Source of the DNA: Nymphaea colorata
Lineage: Eukaryota; Streptophyta; Magnoliopsida; Nymphaeales; Nymphaeaceae
Assembly (NCBI RefSeq): GCF_008831285.2
Contig: NC_045148.1
Span: forward strand, 21,509,002 to 21,573,001
DNA: 64,000 nucleotides
Direction of reading: 5' to 3'
Shown here: positions 22,180 through 36,310 of the stretch, piece by piece
Position numbering within the stretch: the stretch's first letter is position 1
How the letters are laid out: every line of letters begins with the position of its first letter
Translations under genes and position numbers: made by a program
Notes under the pieces: generated by a model
Told to the model about the DNA's origin: nothing
Databases searched by the model: none
What the model saw: the letters and a program-made list of their open reading frames with translations, nothing else

Positions 22180-22930
22180 GGAAAACAGGGCCTAAAAATT
22201 TTACAAGTCTTAAATAAAGCAAGGGAGGGAAAGAAAAGAGCCGATAAAAAGCAAAAAGGATTCATGTTTAACCAAAAAAAAAATAGTTTCAATCTGTCAC
22301 CGATTTTTTACAAACTGAAACATTTCATTAATTGTTCACCTTTCTCCAAGAGGCTCTCTTAGCTGCTCAACCATTTAAGCTTCTAGAAGAAGGCGATCTG
22401 TTCCTGTTTCTCTGTGAGAAATGGGGTTGCTACTGCATCATTTTGTTGAGGAGTAATACTATTTGCACCCACCAGAAGACTTAAGATTGGGGAAGTAAAA
22501 AAGAACTGGCTTTCTCAGTTCCAGGAGGCATTTCCTGTGGCCTGCCAAGCTGATGTTCTCAGTGAAACCACACCAACATGACCAAGTCCTATTGATTTCT
22601 GTCATGTTTGCTGAAAGCAGTTGCAATCTATTGATTTTTACAGATTCACTCTACTTTTGCAGATGGAAAACATGACATAAAAAATGTACAAGACCTAAAT
22701 CAAACAAGGGAGAGGAAAAAAGAGCCCACGAAATGCAAATGATTCATACTTGACCCAAAAAAAAGGTAGTTACAATCTGTCACCGATTTTGAACACTGAA
22801 ACATATCGAATAATTGTTACATTTCCTCCAAGATGGCATCTTAACTCCTGTGGCAGATCAAGTGCAGGACATATGTAAATTCTGAAGGCTTCAGCCAACG
22901 AAACAGAAAAGGTTCTGTAACATGATATAA
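22180..22930 (-). pseudogene. Diverged tandem duplicate of the NLR 3' end
   Basis: 22390-22560 aligns with 23045-23215, inside the LRR region of the neighbouring NLR pseudogene, with many substitutions and small gaps. 22250-22380 also aligns with 22735-22860, just downstream of the NLR stop (both contain AATCTGTCACCGATTTT). The last ~200 bp of the LRR and its 3' flank were therefore duplicated in tandem. No open frame remains. Confidence 0.65.
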
Positions 22931-22951
22931 CAGCACCTCAACCACTTCAGC

Positions 22952-25863
22952 CTAGGATGGATAACCTTTCCCTAAGATGGTCCCTGGGTTCCCCGGCAGA
23001 TGGAGTGCTGGACAAATGTAAGTTACCAACTTTTCAAGCTTTGAGAGGCAGGCGATCTGTTCATTTGCATCCATGGGACATGTTGTTTCTACTGCATCAT
23101 TTTCATTTTGGTGGGTAGTAATGTCCACCAGAGACTTCAGATTGGGGAAGTATTGAAGCTCTAGGTATCTCAGTTTTGTGAGGCATTGCCAGTGTTCTCC
23201 CAAGCTGATGTCCTCATAGAAATAGTTTAGGTACAATGTCTCCAGTTGGGAGAGACCCCACAAGCACTGAGGTACCCTTCCCAATTTGACCTCATCAACA
23301 TTTGTGTCGCTCAAAGACAGGGACTTGAGGGAGGGTAGAAATGTTGATACCTCCGATGGCAATGGCGATGGGAGTAGTACTGCTGAGTCTGGATCCAACC
23401 TTAACTCAATGAGGTTAGGCAGTTGCTCAAGGAATTAACATCCCAATCTTGCACTTAGGCAACAACACACTGACAAACTTTGGAGCTGAGTCACTTGACC
23501 GTCATGCCAAGCAAGCTCCAATAGAGCATCAAGCAAGCCTTCTGTCTGCATCTTTGGACAATTCATAAAATTCGCCTCTCTTAACCTTGGCATAGAAGTC
23601 AATGTTGTTTCCCCTAATCCATCTGCTGGCCACCCTTCCCAGTTGAGCAAACCTTCCACCATCAACTCCTCAAGTAACGGAACATTAACAAGAGCCTTCA
23701 AGCTATTAGGTCCGTACACCTTCGACGACTTGAGAGCAGGCATGTCATGAGGTAATTACTCTAGGCTGTCACAAAATTCTACCTCCAACGACTCCAAGGC
23801 AGGCATGTCAGATAGAGTCTTCAGCCTATCACATCTCCGCACCATCAATGACTTGAGAGCAGGCATGTCATCTAAATGCTCTAGGCCGTCACAATAACTC
23901 ACCTCCAATGACTCCAAGACAGGCATGTTAACAGGAGCCTTTAGGCTGTCACATGCCCACACCACCAACGACTTGAGAGCAGGCATGTGATGAGGCGATT
24001 GCTCTAGGCTGTCACAAAGTGCCACGTCCAACCACTTGAGAGCAGGCATGTGATGAGGTAATTGCTGTAGGCTGCAGCATTCCTCCACCTTCAATGACTC
24101 CAAGGCAGGTGTGCTAGCTATTTCACATAGTGCTGGGCAATTGATGACCTTTAGTACTTTCAACGAGGTAATGCTTATTAGTTTTTCCCATAAATGGCAT
24201 CTTTCCAGCTTTAGTGAATGTGGCTGGGTATACTCAGTATTGCAATGCCAAACTGGCATCTTTTCCTTATAATCACCTATCTCCAAGCACTCCGGCCAAA
24301 GTGGAGGTTCCAATGCCTCCAGTGCGCCACTCTGTTCAGAAGCACCACTCTGTTGGTCATTACTCTGTTCAGAAGTACCACTCTGTTCAGAAACACCTCC
24401 AGTAATGCCAAAGTAGAATTCCAAACTAATTATGCCATGCTTCTCATTAACCAATTGTGCATTTCTTGCACAATCAATTGCTTTTCTTGTCCCCCCCAAC
24501 CCTTGTATTGACAATTCCCCCTGTAGTTTGTTCAAGTCTTTTAGTTCCCTAATATCGCATCCCTTTGTGTCCCCTTTGTCAGCGCATACCACAAATCTAT
24601 GCAAGGTCCATAAATTGGTAAGCTTCCCCAAGCCTTCCGCTATAAATTTCAATTCCCATGTCCATTTCAGCCCAAGATACATCATGTGGCAGAGTCACCC
24701 ATTTCCTTGGGCAACTCTTCAGTTTTACTATAATTTAAATCCAATGTTTGCAAGTTACAGAGTCTACAGATTGAACTGGGCAACTTTCTCACTTTGGAAT
24801 TGTTTAGATTGAGATATTTTACAAGTGAAAGGTATTCAATGGACTTTGGCAGCTCATCGATTTTGCATCCCCTCAAAGACAACACCTTCAACCACTTGAA
24901 ATTGGTCAAGTGTTCACTATAAACCTGCAAGTAAGAATTGGAATCAGCCAACAATGTGCACACCTTATTTTCTGCTTCCAAGATATTTTGCTTGTGTGCC
25001 TCTGCATCGTGTACACCAAGTAATGACAGATGGCGGGTGTGCTCAGTAGTAGAGGCATGGCCATATTCCCTTCCACCTATATATATGGCAAGGTCATGCA
25101 AAATGTCATGCAGTTTGATGCTCATCAAATCAATTTCTTCAATCAAACACCGCCTTATCAAATCTTCAATGTATCGGTTTTTTGTCGCTTTAACATCTAT
25201 GCCAACCTCAATCAATCCATGTGCCACCCACTGCATGATCAATGTCTCCCTTTCAATCTCATAATCCTTTGGATAAATGCAGCAATACACAAAACAACTC
25301 TTCTAATAATATGGCAAGTCATCGTAGCTCAGCATGAGACCACGAAGAATATCGCTACCTATTTCAGTGGACGATGATGAGGATGCAGGAGTCTTCCATT
25401 CCCATGTCTTACTATCCACAACAGACTTCCAGTTCTCCCTACTCATTTGCATCGTGCGGATCATGGACCCCACCATCTTAATCACAAGTGGCAACCCACC
25501 ACACTTCTTTACTATTCCCTCTCCATCAAATTTGATCTTATGCATCACCGAAACTTCTTCTGTTTGGCCTTCTCTTAAACCCTCCTTCAGAAACAAGTAC
25601 CAACTTTGGTGGAAATTAAATTCTTGTAATTCATCCATATAAAAAGCACCCATCCCCTCCGACACATATTTCTTTCTACTGATAATCAAAAATTTTCTCT
25701 CCATTGCACTCGCCATCAATGTTCCCCCTAGCTCTTCCTCCCACCATTTTACTTCCCATACATCATCTAGGACCAACAAAATTTTTTCCTTTGAGAGCTT
25801 GTCCAGTAATTGTGTGCACAAGTCAGTCAAGGAACAATCAGTGTTTTCTCCACAGGCTGCCAT
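22952..25863 (-). pseudogene. NLR (NB-ARC-LRR) resistance-gene pseudogene
   Basis: NLRs are intracellular receptors that detect pathogen effectors and trigger immunity. The minus strand starts at 25863 (MAACGENTDC) and gives kinase-2 KILLVLDDVW, RNBS-B-like FLIISRKKY, GLPL box CGGLPLVIKMVG, then SCFVYCCIYPKDYEI and MHD-region IKLHDILHDLAIY. LRRs follow. The P-loop and everything before it are missing. Lesions: TAG at 25303-25305 (Leu codon in relatives), a frameshift near 24690, TAA at 23756-23758 and TAA at 23435-23437. The final stop is at 22952. The LRR part holds an insertion rich in SEQSG-like motifs (~24330-24400) and about eight short repeats. Unit A lacks the gene apart from a scar. 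Confidence 0.9.
23690..24150 (-). repeat. Tandem array of 20-21-residue LRR units
   Basis: On the minus strand a unit of the form MPALKSLxVxxCDSL plus five or six residues recurs about eight times, with a period of 60-63 bp. Neighbouring units are more alike than is usual in an NLR LRR, pointing to recent intragenic expansion. The repeats remain in one frame until the TAA at 23756. Confidence 0.85.
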
Positions 25864-27607
25864 GGTCCATGATTGGTGTTAAATAAATCCGAAAAAATTC
25901 CCAATCCACAAACTTCTACATCACCTACCCTTCCTCTTTCTCACATTTGTCGGATTTCTCATTGTATTATGTAAAAGTTTGGATGCATGATTTTTTTTTC
26001 CAAATCCAAAATTTTATTTATCCCATTCAAGTTTGCATCATCTGACCATTGACTAGAAGTACAACTTGTTCGTGCCGTGAGGGAGTGCCATCGACCTTGC
26101 CAAACTTAAGGCTGGCCATCCCTATTATGAAGAGACAAAGCTGATGATGTCCAGGACTCATACTAATCCAGTTTTGCGGTTTTCTTCCAACAAACTCAGT
26201 TTGACAGAACTATGAGCTCAGAATGGGATGTGAAAGGTATCTCTAACAATAGCAACATGGCATGATCAAGTGGCACTAGCCACACAAAGTTGGCTCAGAC
26301 CAATTACGTACTTAGGGTTAGGTTTTGTTACTAGTCTTTCGACCTATTACCTTTCAAGCTAGCTTTTTTTTTTTTAATTTCATTTTGTAGAAGTTAGAGC
26401 AAAAGAAGAGAGAAAAGCTTCACTTTGGATGCTTTCTTGATAAGTGTGTAAAATTTCTGATTTTGACTCCCTAAAGTCTATCGATAGTGGCCCATCTTTT
26501 TTTTTTTCAAGACAGTCATTCATTTTTTTAAGAAATTATTTGTTTTAAATTTTTAATGGTGTCTCAGCATTAATCATTTTTCTTGCTTTAAAACATTAAA
26601 AAAATCAAATACCAATAATCTAACAAATATGTCATAGTGTTATAAGAGAAATTATCGCTATAGTGAGAATATAATATACATGATGGGTATTATTGAATGT
26701 CTCAGAATGAAAATGTAAATCAAATTGTTGAGAGATCAATGAGTCCTTATGGTCTCTTATTTGTCTAATATGAGGCTCATAGCTAGAGTATTTCTTATTT
26801 TTCAACAAAACCTGATTAGCTAAATTTAAACTTGATTTCACAAGGTAGTGTACCTAAATTGCATTTCATGTCCGTTTGTAATAACCTATAGAAAATTGAC
26901 CATTAGCAATTTAATCTGTCCCCACATATCAAGAAAGCCCCAAGTGGTGTAGCCTAGTTGTTCAGACAAATGGGCCACCGAAAGTTTACTGTTAGTTCAT
27001 TTATTATGGCTTTAATTGTTGGAGACTGCAAAAGATAGATGCGTGATGCTTTAGCTAACATGTGTACTGCTCTCCACCGAAAACCGTGTTAGAGGAAAAA
27101 AGGAAGCAGTTTCAACCTCTTAAGGGTATTCATATAAACTCAAGCAAAAATCACAATTGTGAAATGAATTTAATCCAAAACATCAATCAGTAAAGAAAAC
27201 ACGGTGACAAGAGCATCATTTTTATTACAATAGACCAACGGTATTCATATAAACTAAAGCAAGAAAAGGCAGAAGAAGAAAAATTTAGCAGACTTTTATG
27301 ATTAAAATTTACAAAAAAAAAAAATTGCCCCCACCATTTTCAAGGTCGGACACATCTGATTATGGACCTGATTTTGAACTGTAACTAGTAAAAAAGCATT
27401 GTGCCATTACTAATCACATTCGTTTTCCTTTATGTTTTATGCCATATTCAGGCCCGAGTCCGCGTTGTGTTACTGAGATCCAACCCGATTATGTCTATAT
27501 TTGGGATCACATGCTTCTTGGATCCAAATTCAGTTTTAAAAAGTAGAGCCTACATCTGAATCCCAAGTCTGCGCTGAATCCAAACAACTGGCATCCATAG
27601 TTGTGCA
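25864..27607. other. Conserved non-coding block, unit B
   Basis: No gene is seen. 25864-26841 aligns with 3340-4330, and 27270-27607 with 5290-5634. Confidence 0.5.
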
Positions 27608-27993
27608 TAGGGATGCATATATATCTGCTTTGGATAGAAAATCTAATTGATCTGTTTCGAAGAAATCGGATATGAAAACAAAAAACATATCATATTAAAA
27701 AGTGGGATTGGATTCAGCTTTAATAATTGGCTTACACTCAGATTTTCGGATATACATAAACATCGGGTGGGATTTGGATATGGATTTGAATCAGATTTGT
27801 TATTAAGCAAATATCCTATGTCTAGTGTTCTTACATTTTGAAAATAGGTCAAATTAAGTTCAAAATTTGTATTTAGATATGAATATAAAAATTATATTCA
27901 AATCAAATTCAGTTTGTTAAATAGGATTCCAGATTTGGATTTAGATATGGCTAAAGGTAAATCCAATTTGACTATGATCCATTGACATCCCTA
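27608..27993. mobile_element. hAT-like MITE, unit B copy
   Basis: Ends are TAGGGATG and CATCCCTA, an 8 bp perfect inverted repeat. The interior is ATCGGATATGAA-type degenerate motifs. Flanking bases GTTGTGCA and ATTGTGGT share five of eight positions and may be a decayed target duplication. Same insertion as 5635-6016. Confidence 0.6.
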
Positions 27994-28379
27994 ATTGTGG
28001 TTGAAGGGGTAGCTTTGTCCATCCTTCCTTTCTTTCTCCTTTGCCAGCTTCAATGACAAGTAGTGAGATAGTTGGGTCTGCCACATGTTTTCATCATTCT
28101 TTTCTTTTTCCCATTTTCCCTTACATGCTTCTCTCGGAACAATGGCAGAAAAACATAGTGGCTGGTGTGGGCCGGCTGGTGGGGCCGGCTGCCGACACCA
28201 ACCCATTAAAATTTTCATTGAAACAATGAATACATTCTACAGTTATACAAAGAATTATAACTTACAGAAACACCATCTTTTAGTGCATTTTATTTTCGCT
28301 CAAAGAAAGTGTGTCAAACGACTATAGCTTATGTAAGCAACGTATTGTAAGTTGTTACTCTTCATTGAAATTCTCTAAC
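27994..28379. other. Spacer, no gene
   Basis: It aligns with 6017-6420. Open frames on both strands are not conserved between the copies. Confidence 0.5.
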
Positions 28380-29345
28380 CATTATAGACACGGAATGTGC
28401 ACTCGATTGCGGCTCTCTATAAGCTAGCAAACCATGTTCATAATATTGTCGAAACGACAAGTTGCACCACTTAAAGGTGAAGGAGTGCAATTACCCAACT
28501 ACATGTAAAAAATAAACATGGTCTTTGATAAAATGGTTTTAAGTGGAGAACATTAGCTAATCAGCATCGGATTATAATGCATATCAAAAATGTCAAGAAA
28601 GAATGCATTTGTTGAAACGGCAAGTTGCACCACTTAAAGGTGAATGGGTGCAATTACTCAAGTAAATGTAAAAAATAAACATGGTCTTTGATAAAAATGG
28701 TTTTAAGTTGCAAACATTAGCTAATAAGTCTTGGATTATAATGCATATCAAAAATATGAAGAAAGAATGTATTCTATCTATATGCAAATAAAATAAAAGT
28801 ACCATACAATTATGGCTTAGGCAAGTGTCATAGTTTAATGCATTCTATTTATATAGAAAGAAAAAAGCATCAAACATTTATAGCTTATGCAAATACAATA
28901 TTTTTAAGAGATTGAAGACACACAACATGCACTTGGATGCAGCTATTTATAAGCAGGCAAACCATGTTCATAATATGGTTGAAATGGCAAGTTGCACCAC
29001 TTAAAGGTGAAGGGGTGCAATTACTCAAATACTTCTAAAAAATAAACATGGTATTTAATAAAAATGGTTTTAAGTGGCAAACATTAGCTAATAAGTGTCG
29101 GATTATAATGCATATCAAAAACTTGAAGAAAGAATGAATTCTATCTATAAAATAAAAGTACAAAATAATGATGGATTGGGCAGGTTTCATAGGTTAGTAC
29201 TTTCTATTTATATACAAAGAAAAAAGCATTAAACATTTATAGATTACGCAAACACCACATTTTAAGAGATTGAACCTAATTAAAATTCTCTAACCATTAT
29301 AGACACGCAATGCACACTCAGATGCAGCTCTCTATAAACTAGCAA
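28380..29345 (+). repeat. Promoter-like tandem repeats, unit B, first array
   Basis: Copies of the GTTGAAACGGCAAGTTGC block start at about 28449, 28611 and 28978, i.e. spacings of 162 and 367 that mirror unit A with small deletions. The last copy runs into the leader of exon 1a. Confidence 0.75.
29333..29338 (+). promoter_or_regulatory. TATA box before exon 1a
   Basis: TATAAA within CTCTCTATAAACTAG, 86 bases before the ATG at 29419. It keeps the same context as the core promoter of copy A. Confidence 0.5.
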
Positions 29346-29418
29346 ACCAGTCCTGAGCTAAGTCATCCGAGAGGCAGTGAAAGCATTCAGCATTCAACAA
29401 CAAATATGCACTATTCTA

Positions 29419-29911
29419 ATGGCTGCTCATCTTGCCTCCCTTTCCGCTCCTTTCGTTACTTCCCCCAAGCTTGCTCCCAATAGCAAGGTTGGGTTCATGC
29501 CATGGAGAACCACCCTTGTGAGATGTGAGACAAGGGCTGAGGGCTACGGCAGGTCTGCTGCTCAAAGGAGGCCTTCCAGGTACCAGCCAAGTACATGGAA
29601 CTATGATTTCATCCAGTCCATTACCAGCGCAACATCAGTAATTTTCCATGCCTCTGATCTGACTATTATTTTGTTTATCTTGGTATTATGATGTGATCCT
29701 AATTTAAAGACATGAAAATGAAAGCAGATTGAAACACAAAGGACCAGAGTTGAAGAATTGAGAAGAGAAGTCTGACAACTTATAACATCTACAACTGAGC
29801 AACTGGCCTATAATTTTGAGAGTGAGATCAGGTGACCGATAGATGCCATATCCACGAGCACTAGAGGATTTGAGGACCTCTACTCTTCTTCACTTTGGTT
29901 CAGAATTCTGC
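29419..29911 (+). pseudogene. Terpene synthase exon 1 and partial exon 2, orphan duplicate
   Basis: Exon 1 (29419-29637) encodes a continuous transit-peptide-like N terminus starting MAAHLASLSAPF and an intact RRPSRYQPSTW (RRx8W) motif, then a GT donor. A damaged partial exon 2 follows to about 29911, where the sequence jumps back into promoter-repeat DNA. It is therefore an aborted first copy in front of the fuller gene at 30535. Confidence 0.75.
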
Positions 29912-30460
29912 AAGTGTCATAGTTTAATGCATTCTATTTATATAGAAAGAAAAAAACATCAAACATTTATAGCTTATGCAAATACCATATTTTTAAGAGA
30001 TTGAACCTTACTAAAATTCTTTAACCATTATAGACACGCAATATGCACTTGGATGCAGCTCTTTATAAGCTAGCAATCCATGTTCATAATATTGTTGAAA
30101 CGGCAAGTTGCACCACTTAAGGGTGAGGGGGTGAAATTACTCAAATACTTGTCAAAAATAAACATGGTCTTTAATAAAAATGGTTTTAAGTGGCGAACAT
30201 TAGCTAATAAATGTCGGATTATAATGCATATCAAAAACTTGAAGAAAGAATGCATTCTATTTATAAAATAAAAGTACCAAATAATTATGGCTTGGGCAAG
30301 TGTCAAAGTTTAATGCTTTCTATTTATATACAAAGAAAAAAACATTAAACATTTATAGCTTACGCAAACACCATATTTTAAGAGATTGAACCTAATTAAA
30401 ATTCTCTAACCATTATAGACGCGCAATGCACACTCGGATGTAGTTCTATGTAAACTAGCA
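29912..30460 (+). repeat. Promoter-like tandem repeat, unit B, second array
   Basis: One further copy of the repeat (GTTGAAACGGCAAGTTGC at about 30090) followed by a core promoter whose TATA region has decayed to CTATGTAAAC (30446-30455). It separates the two first exons. Confidence 0.7.
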
Positions 30461-30534
30461 AACCAATCCTGAGCTAAGTCATCCGAGAGGCAGTGAAAGC
30501 ATTCAGCATTCATCAACAAATACACACTGTTCTA

Positions 30535-33069
<2,535 letters not shown>

Positions 33070-33172
33070 GCAACTCACCATTCAGTGTTGGTGCCCATTA
33101 ACTGAATCCTACTTATGATGCTATGTATCATCATGTAATAAAATGGGTACGTTAATAAATTAAATTCAGTAC

Positions 33173-33183
33173 CCTCTCTCTCT

Positions 33184-33218
<35 letters not shown>

Positions 33219-33219
33219 A
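33173..33219 (+). repeat. (CT)n microsatellite
   Basis: An interrupted CT run in the 3' flank of copy B. Copy A has a shorter version at 10648-10668. Confidence 0.9.
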
Positions 33220-33294
33220 CATGTATGCACACAGTCATAATTTCCTTTATATCTCTACACCTCATAAAGCACTTCTTGTGGTCATCTCTAGAGA

Positions 33295-33490
33295 TTTGGA
33301 ACCATCCTCCTTTAGTCAAGCCGTGAAGCATCAATGTTGGTGTGACGCCATGGCTGCTTAATTAAAAGCACAAGAAGAGAATGAACCATGAGATTTGGTG
33401 CATACTCTAAAAAACGAAAAACCCATGGGGAATAAGTGGGTTTACCGAATTAAATACAATTCTAAAGCAAGTGAGCAGAATGGTCCAAGG
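33295..33490 (+). mobile_element. Copia reverse-transcriptase N-terminal scrap, unit B
   Basis: Counterpart of 10763-10960, with the same broken CWCDAMAA, ENE.DLVHTL and PMGNKWVY stretches. The insertion predates the segmental duplication. Confidence 0.6.
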
Positions 33491-33564
33491 CTTCCTTACC
33501 TTGTTCCATGAAGTTAAAGAATCCTTCTCCCTTTTGCCGAGCTCAAGCCTTCAGCTGTTGTCTA

Positions 33565-33750
33565 GACCTTAGTCGCCCTTGTTCCTGGAAAAGGGCTTGC
33601 GACCCGCATCCTTGAGGGCTGCCAGCAATAGTTCCAGCTTCCTCTGGAGGTTGATGAGATCGTCTTTGGCATTCAAGATGAGGCCGACCTTTTCTTTCAA
33701 TAAACTGATGATGGCTTCCAAAATAACAGAAAGAGCACTTCTGCAAGTAC
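33565..33750 (-). pseudogene. NLR coiled-coil-like exon fragment, unit B
   Basis: Minus strand: VILEAIISLLKEKVGLIL, then NAKDDLINLQRKLELL and AALKDAGRKPF, then a TAA. It is closer to a regular Rx-type coiled coil than the unit A copy. A TTGCAG acceptor-like site sits just upstream. In the minus sense it precedes the NLR body at 25863 by ~7.7 kb, the same spacing as in unit A. Confidence 0.45.
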
Positions 33751-34952
33751 GTCCATTACTAACGCTAACCTCCCCTGTTTCATGGTAGACGGGAAGAGCA
33801 GAGGAAAAGAATCAGAAGTGAAGAAATTAGGCAAATTAAGGAAGAGATCAAACTTACAAAGGTGAGCAAGTGGGCATGCGCCCCTCTAATTAGGTCCACC
33901 GCTGCCGTGGTGGAGAGTACATAAATACAACAAGACTCTCACTTTCTTTTAACTCAGAAAATTAAATTTCTCAAGTTGCTGAATTTATGAGAGAATAAAT
34001 CTTTAAGGGTCCATTTGTTTGCCTCCAATCAGACTTCTATGCACACTGGCAAAGTCCCATATATTTTTTTTGCTAAACAAATCTGGGAAAAATGTCTCAA
34101 TCCCAATCTTCTACGCTTCCCTTTTCTCACGTTTGCTGATTTCTTTTTCTAGGGTTTTCATCTATCCTATTTTATTATGTAAAAAATTTGGATACATGAT
34201 CTTGTTTTTTTTTTCTTTTCTCAAAATCACAAAGCTTATTTAGATATCATGCTCGGGAAATTTATGGGTCTTGCACCAAGGACTGGATAATAAGATACAA
34301 CTCTAACCTTCTGCCCAAAATTGCTGACCCAAGACCAGAATGGAGAGAGGAATGGATATGTAAATTACTGGATGTTAAAAATATTTTCTTCTCATACAAC
34401 CTAACTTTTAACAAATCGTCTTAAAATTAAGTAATTTGGTATATATCCAATTGGATAGTAAATTCAAAATAAAACAAAGCTGAATTTATATATCCAAATC
34501 CAAATTTAAATATGTGAGTCCAATGCATAGTTAAAATCGGAGTTAGAATATACATCAAATCCAAAGTTATCACAACTAAAAATGTTCTCAAAGTTATAGA
34601 TTTGGACCCGGTTCAAAGTAAGGGTGTTTTCATATACAACAACCATCTTTTATGTTTTTATGATGTAATCTTCTCACCCACCGTTTTGTGTAGGGCTAAG
34701 TTTATAAACTCTCTTAGTGCCTTGTGTTGCCCTTTAGTTTATAAAGGAGCTGAGAGGGTGTTTGGCAATAGAGACACTTTGTGAGTGTCCCATAAATATA
34801 CAGCAAAATAATAGAAGGTTCATTGGAAACTAGAGCTATTGTTTTATGAACCTTTATCAATTTTCTGGGCACATTCATGGAACCTTCACAATCTATGCTA
34901 CCCCTTAAAGGAAAACATTGCTCACGTGCACTTATTGATTATTTATTAAAAT
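33751..34952. other. 3' flank of unit B, no gene
   Basis: It aligns with 11206-12436; no gene is seen. Confidence 0.6.
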
Positions 34953-36303
34953 AATGGCAAGCTTGATGCGGAGGTCGATCCAGACAAGAACTAATGCAGC
35001 AAAGGATCTTCAAACCTGTTATATTAATGCTAGTCCTGGAATCAGCTGATCCGACGGACTAATTGTATCAACTGTACAAAATGCATCGGTCCGTGCTACT
35101 GACTCGGCTTGTAATTGGCATGTTATTTAAATAATTAGAACACTAGAAAATAGACTTATTTTGAATTAATGTAGGGCATGCAGTGCTCATTATCAGTAAA
35201 ATATGTGCGGAGTTTGAAACAAATTTACAATGGCCAAATGCAAAACGTTTGTATGCCTTTTGGTTATGGTCAACTACATACTACACACACACACACACAT
35301 ACATATATATAGATACAAAGAAGTTCTTACCATCTTACTGGAAAAGCTTTGGGATGTGGAAGTATGTATAAATTAAAGGGGGAAGAACTTAAATTTTACT
35401 ACGATAACTTGTCCCTTGATCAGATAGAGCGATGCTTATTGTTCCTCACATTAAATGCCGTTGGAACTAAGGGTGTGTTTCTTTCACCACAGATTTGAGA
35501 CCCACAATGTTCTGAGATCACTAGGATTTCAAATATATGAATTTAAGCTTGAATACCCCCCATCTGACCTTATATCCATAGTTTTCTACATGTTACCTGA
35601 TATAAAATCCATATTACTAAGATCCTTAATTTACTTGTACAGAGGATCTTACAATGCAGACTCAGAAAAGAGGCTATCGAATGCTACCTAATCAAGTGTG
35701 ACAACCAGAAGGAAAATGAGAGATCGATCCAGAGCTTGTGGTGCCAAAATATGCTACTTTAAACATTTCCCGGTCATCGGCCTAGACCATCTAAATATTG
35801 GTGGGCTAGAACATTAATTGATAAATTGACGCCCCCCTCATAATGGTATTTTTGCTAGTAGTTGAGTGATTAAAATTTCTTGGGCCCCATATTAACTGCC
35901 ACCAAATATGGAGTTAATACACGTCAAGCATTCCCTGTCCTATCTTGAACCGTTCTACATTATTCAAGTTGCCCTGATAGTTGAGTCAATTCTTGGCAGG
36001 TTTTTGATGGGGAGCTCACAAGATTCATTAATTAATTTTTATCATCTTCGAATCTAACTCAAACCATAAGTCTGATCCAAACTTTGAATCATGACATCTT
36101 TTCCATTGGATGTTTTAAGGGAGGAATTAGAAAAACGGAAGAAAGAGTTGAAAACTGGCATAAAGAAAGCATGATAGTGGAAATATACTAATGAAGTAAG
36201 GGCTACGTGACCATGAGAATGCCATTAATGTGATCAGCCATGTCATGGTTGTGCAAGATTAACAATTTTTTTTTAAAAAAGACACCGTTTCTCGAAGAGA
36301 ATC
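34953..36303. other. Gene-free stretch
   Basis: No gene is recognised. A (CA)n run occurs at about 35283-35300. Confidence 0.5.
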
Positions 36304-36310
36304 TATAAAA
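36304..36310 (+). promoter_or_regulatory. TATA box of receptor-kinase pseudogene
   Basis: TATAAAA lies 64-70 bases before the preferred ATG at 36374. Position and sequence fit a plant core promoter, and this helps choose 36374 over an upstream in-frame ATG at 36317, which would lie only ~10 bases from the TATA box. Confidence 0.55.
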
